A stretch of 8,472 nucleotides of DNA. Source: CAYMAZ01 sp964428185 (GTDB lineage Bacteria; Bacteroidota; Bacteroidia; Bacteroidales; DTU049). The stretch is from NCBI GenBank assembly GCA_964428185.1, contig CAYRXH010000098.1, forward strand, positions 1 through 8,472, read 5' to 3'. Numbering within the stretch: position 1 is the stretch's first letter; each line of letters starts with the position of its first letter. The notes beneath the pieces were generated by a model that worked only from the letters and a program-made list of their open reading frames with translations, did not search any database and was not told where the DNA came from. The position numbers and the translations under genes were made by a program. Positions 7,802 through 8,472 of the stretch are shown here, in pieces.

Positions 7802-7832
7802 TTGTTTTTGGGCAGCCTATGAATTAAATTTG
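7802..7832 (+). promoter_or_regulatory. Probable Bacteroidota-type promoter of the secreted-protein gene
   Basis: A TTG (7802-7804) is followed after 20 bases by TAAATTTG (7825-7832), a full match to TAnnTTTG at an accepted spacing. Transcription would begin at about 7838-7840, roughly 24 bases before the ATG at 7863. The leader is A-rich and has no Shine-Dalgarno. This supports an independent transcription unit for the last gene. The rest of the 144-base gap (7719-7862) holds only the stem-loop next to the upstream stop and otherwise featureless AT-rich sequence. Confidence 0.55.
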
Positions 7833-7862
7833 TATCGAAAAAAATTAAATCCTATAAACATT

Positions 7863-8472
7863 ATGAAAAAAGTTATTTTATCAGTTACCAATGTGTCAGT
7901 AAAATTATTGATATTGTGTGTCATCATTTTAATGATGTATCAAAATTCTGAAGGAAACAATGTAAGAATTACAAATGTTGTGAATACCAATCCCGGTTCG
8001 GCAAACCCGATAATTACATTTGATGTGGCCTGGGACAACAGTTGGAGAGTTTCAGCCGGTCCGAACAATTATGATGCTGTCTGGATTTTCATTAAATACC
8101 AGAAAGTACCCGTTGGTTCTCCCAATTGTGAATCATATCTTGAATGGGATCATGCAAAGATGACAAATTTAGCAGGTGATTTTTCAACGGCAGCACCTCT
8201 TACATATAGTTTTGTTGATGATTCAGTTGGAATTTTCCTTTACCGGTCTTCCGATGATATCGGAAATGTAGGACCAACCTCTGTCACAGTTAGACTAAAT
8301 CTTCCTGTTCCCAGTCCACCATTTGATCCCGCGTATAATTTTAAAGTTTTTGCAATAGAAATGGTATATGTGCCTCAGGGTAATTTTGAACTTGGTGATG
8401 GCATAAGCACGAATACTTTTAACAGTATCACTATTACCAACAGTACAACAACTTTAGCTCCGGCTACAATTG
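7863..8472 (+). CDS. Secreted protein with N-terminal beta-rich domain and start of an FGE/SUMF1-like domain, 3' end cut by window
   Basis: The reading frame is open from the ATG at 7863 through the last base, giving 203 codons with no stop, so the gene is partial. A basic start (MKK) and a hydrophobic stretch at about residues 14-26 look like a signal peptide. No lipobox is evident: C19 lies inside the hydrophobic core. Residues 33-148 appear beta-rich, with conserved-looking aromatics: W57, W61 in DNSWR, NNYDAVWIFIKY (68-79), WDHA (95-98) and GIFLYRS (123-129). Then KVFAIEMVYVPQGNFELGDG (161-180) resembles the opening of formylglycine-generating-enzyme/SUMF1 domains (MVxVPxGxFxxG). From memory, Bacteroidota have secreted proteins with this same two-part order. 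Catalytic or metal-binding residues of an FGE domain would lie beyond the window, so enzyme activity cannot be judged. A TAnnTTTG promoter sits just upstream. Confidence 0.85.
   Translation, partial: MKKVILSVTNVSVKLLILCVIILMMYQNSEGNNVRITNVVNTNPGSANPIITFDVAWDNSWRVSAGPNNYDAVWIFIKYQKVPVGSPNCESYLEWDHAKMTNLAGDFSTAAPLTYSFVDDSVGIFLYRSSDDIGNVGPTSVTVRLNLPVPSPPFDPAYNFKVFAIEMVYVPQGNFELGDGISTNTFNSITITNSTTTLAPATI

Overview
The window looks like ordinary chromosome from a member of the Bacteroidota. Three things point that way. PurL is the long single-chain form with a fused glutaminase domain. Two gene starts are preceded by the phylum's TTG / TAnnTTTG promoter pattern, and Shine-Dalgarno sequences are mostly absent. 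The last gene resembles secreted beta-sandwich plus SUMF1/FGE-like proteins that I associate with this phylum. The DNA is AT-rich with frequent homopolymer tracts. I cannot name a genus from sequence alone.

Layout, all genes on the + strand: 1-112 is a leader with a probable promoter. 113-3808 is purL (purine biosynthesis). 3815-5131 is a polytopic membrane protein of unknown function, possibly linked to surface polysaccharide or glycosyl transfer. 5128-5889 is a short-chain dehydrogenase that overlaps the membrane gene by ATGA. 5949-7718 is a long-chain acyl-CoA synthetase. 7719-7862 is a gap with an AT-rich stem-loop and a second probable promoter. 7863 to the window edge is the 5' part of a secreted protein gene whose FGE/SUMF1-type domain is just starting when the window ends.

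The first four genes are packed tightly (6-base gap, 4-base overlap, roughly 40-60-base gap) and may share a transcript started upstream of purL. They do not form an obvious single pathway: purine synthesis, an unknown membrane protein, an NADP-type dehydrogenase and fatty-acid activation. The dehydrogenase and acyl-CoA synthetase could both serve lipid or hydroxy-acid metabolism, but that is inference from proximity. The last gene appears to be a separate transcription unit.

I found no RNA gene, CRISPR array, insertion sequence or other mobile element, and no gene-free stretch longer than 300 bases. I see no convincing new biological system. The points most worth a second look are the uncharacterised membrane protein, the truncated secreted protein at the right edge, and the start-codon and promoter details.
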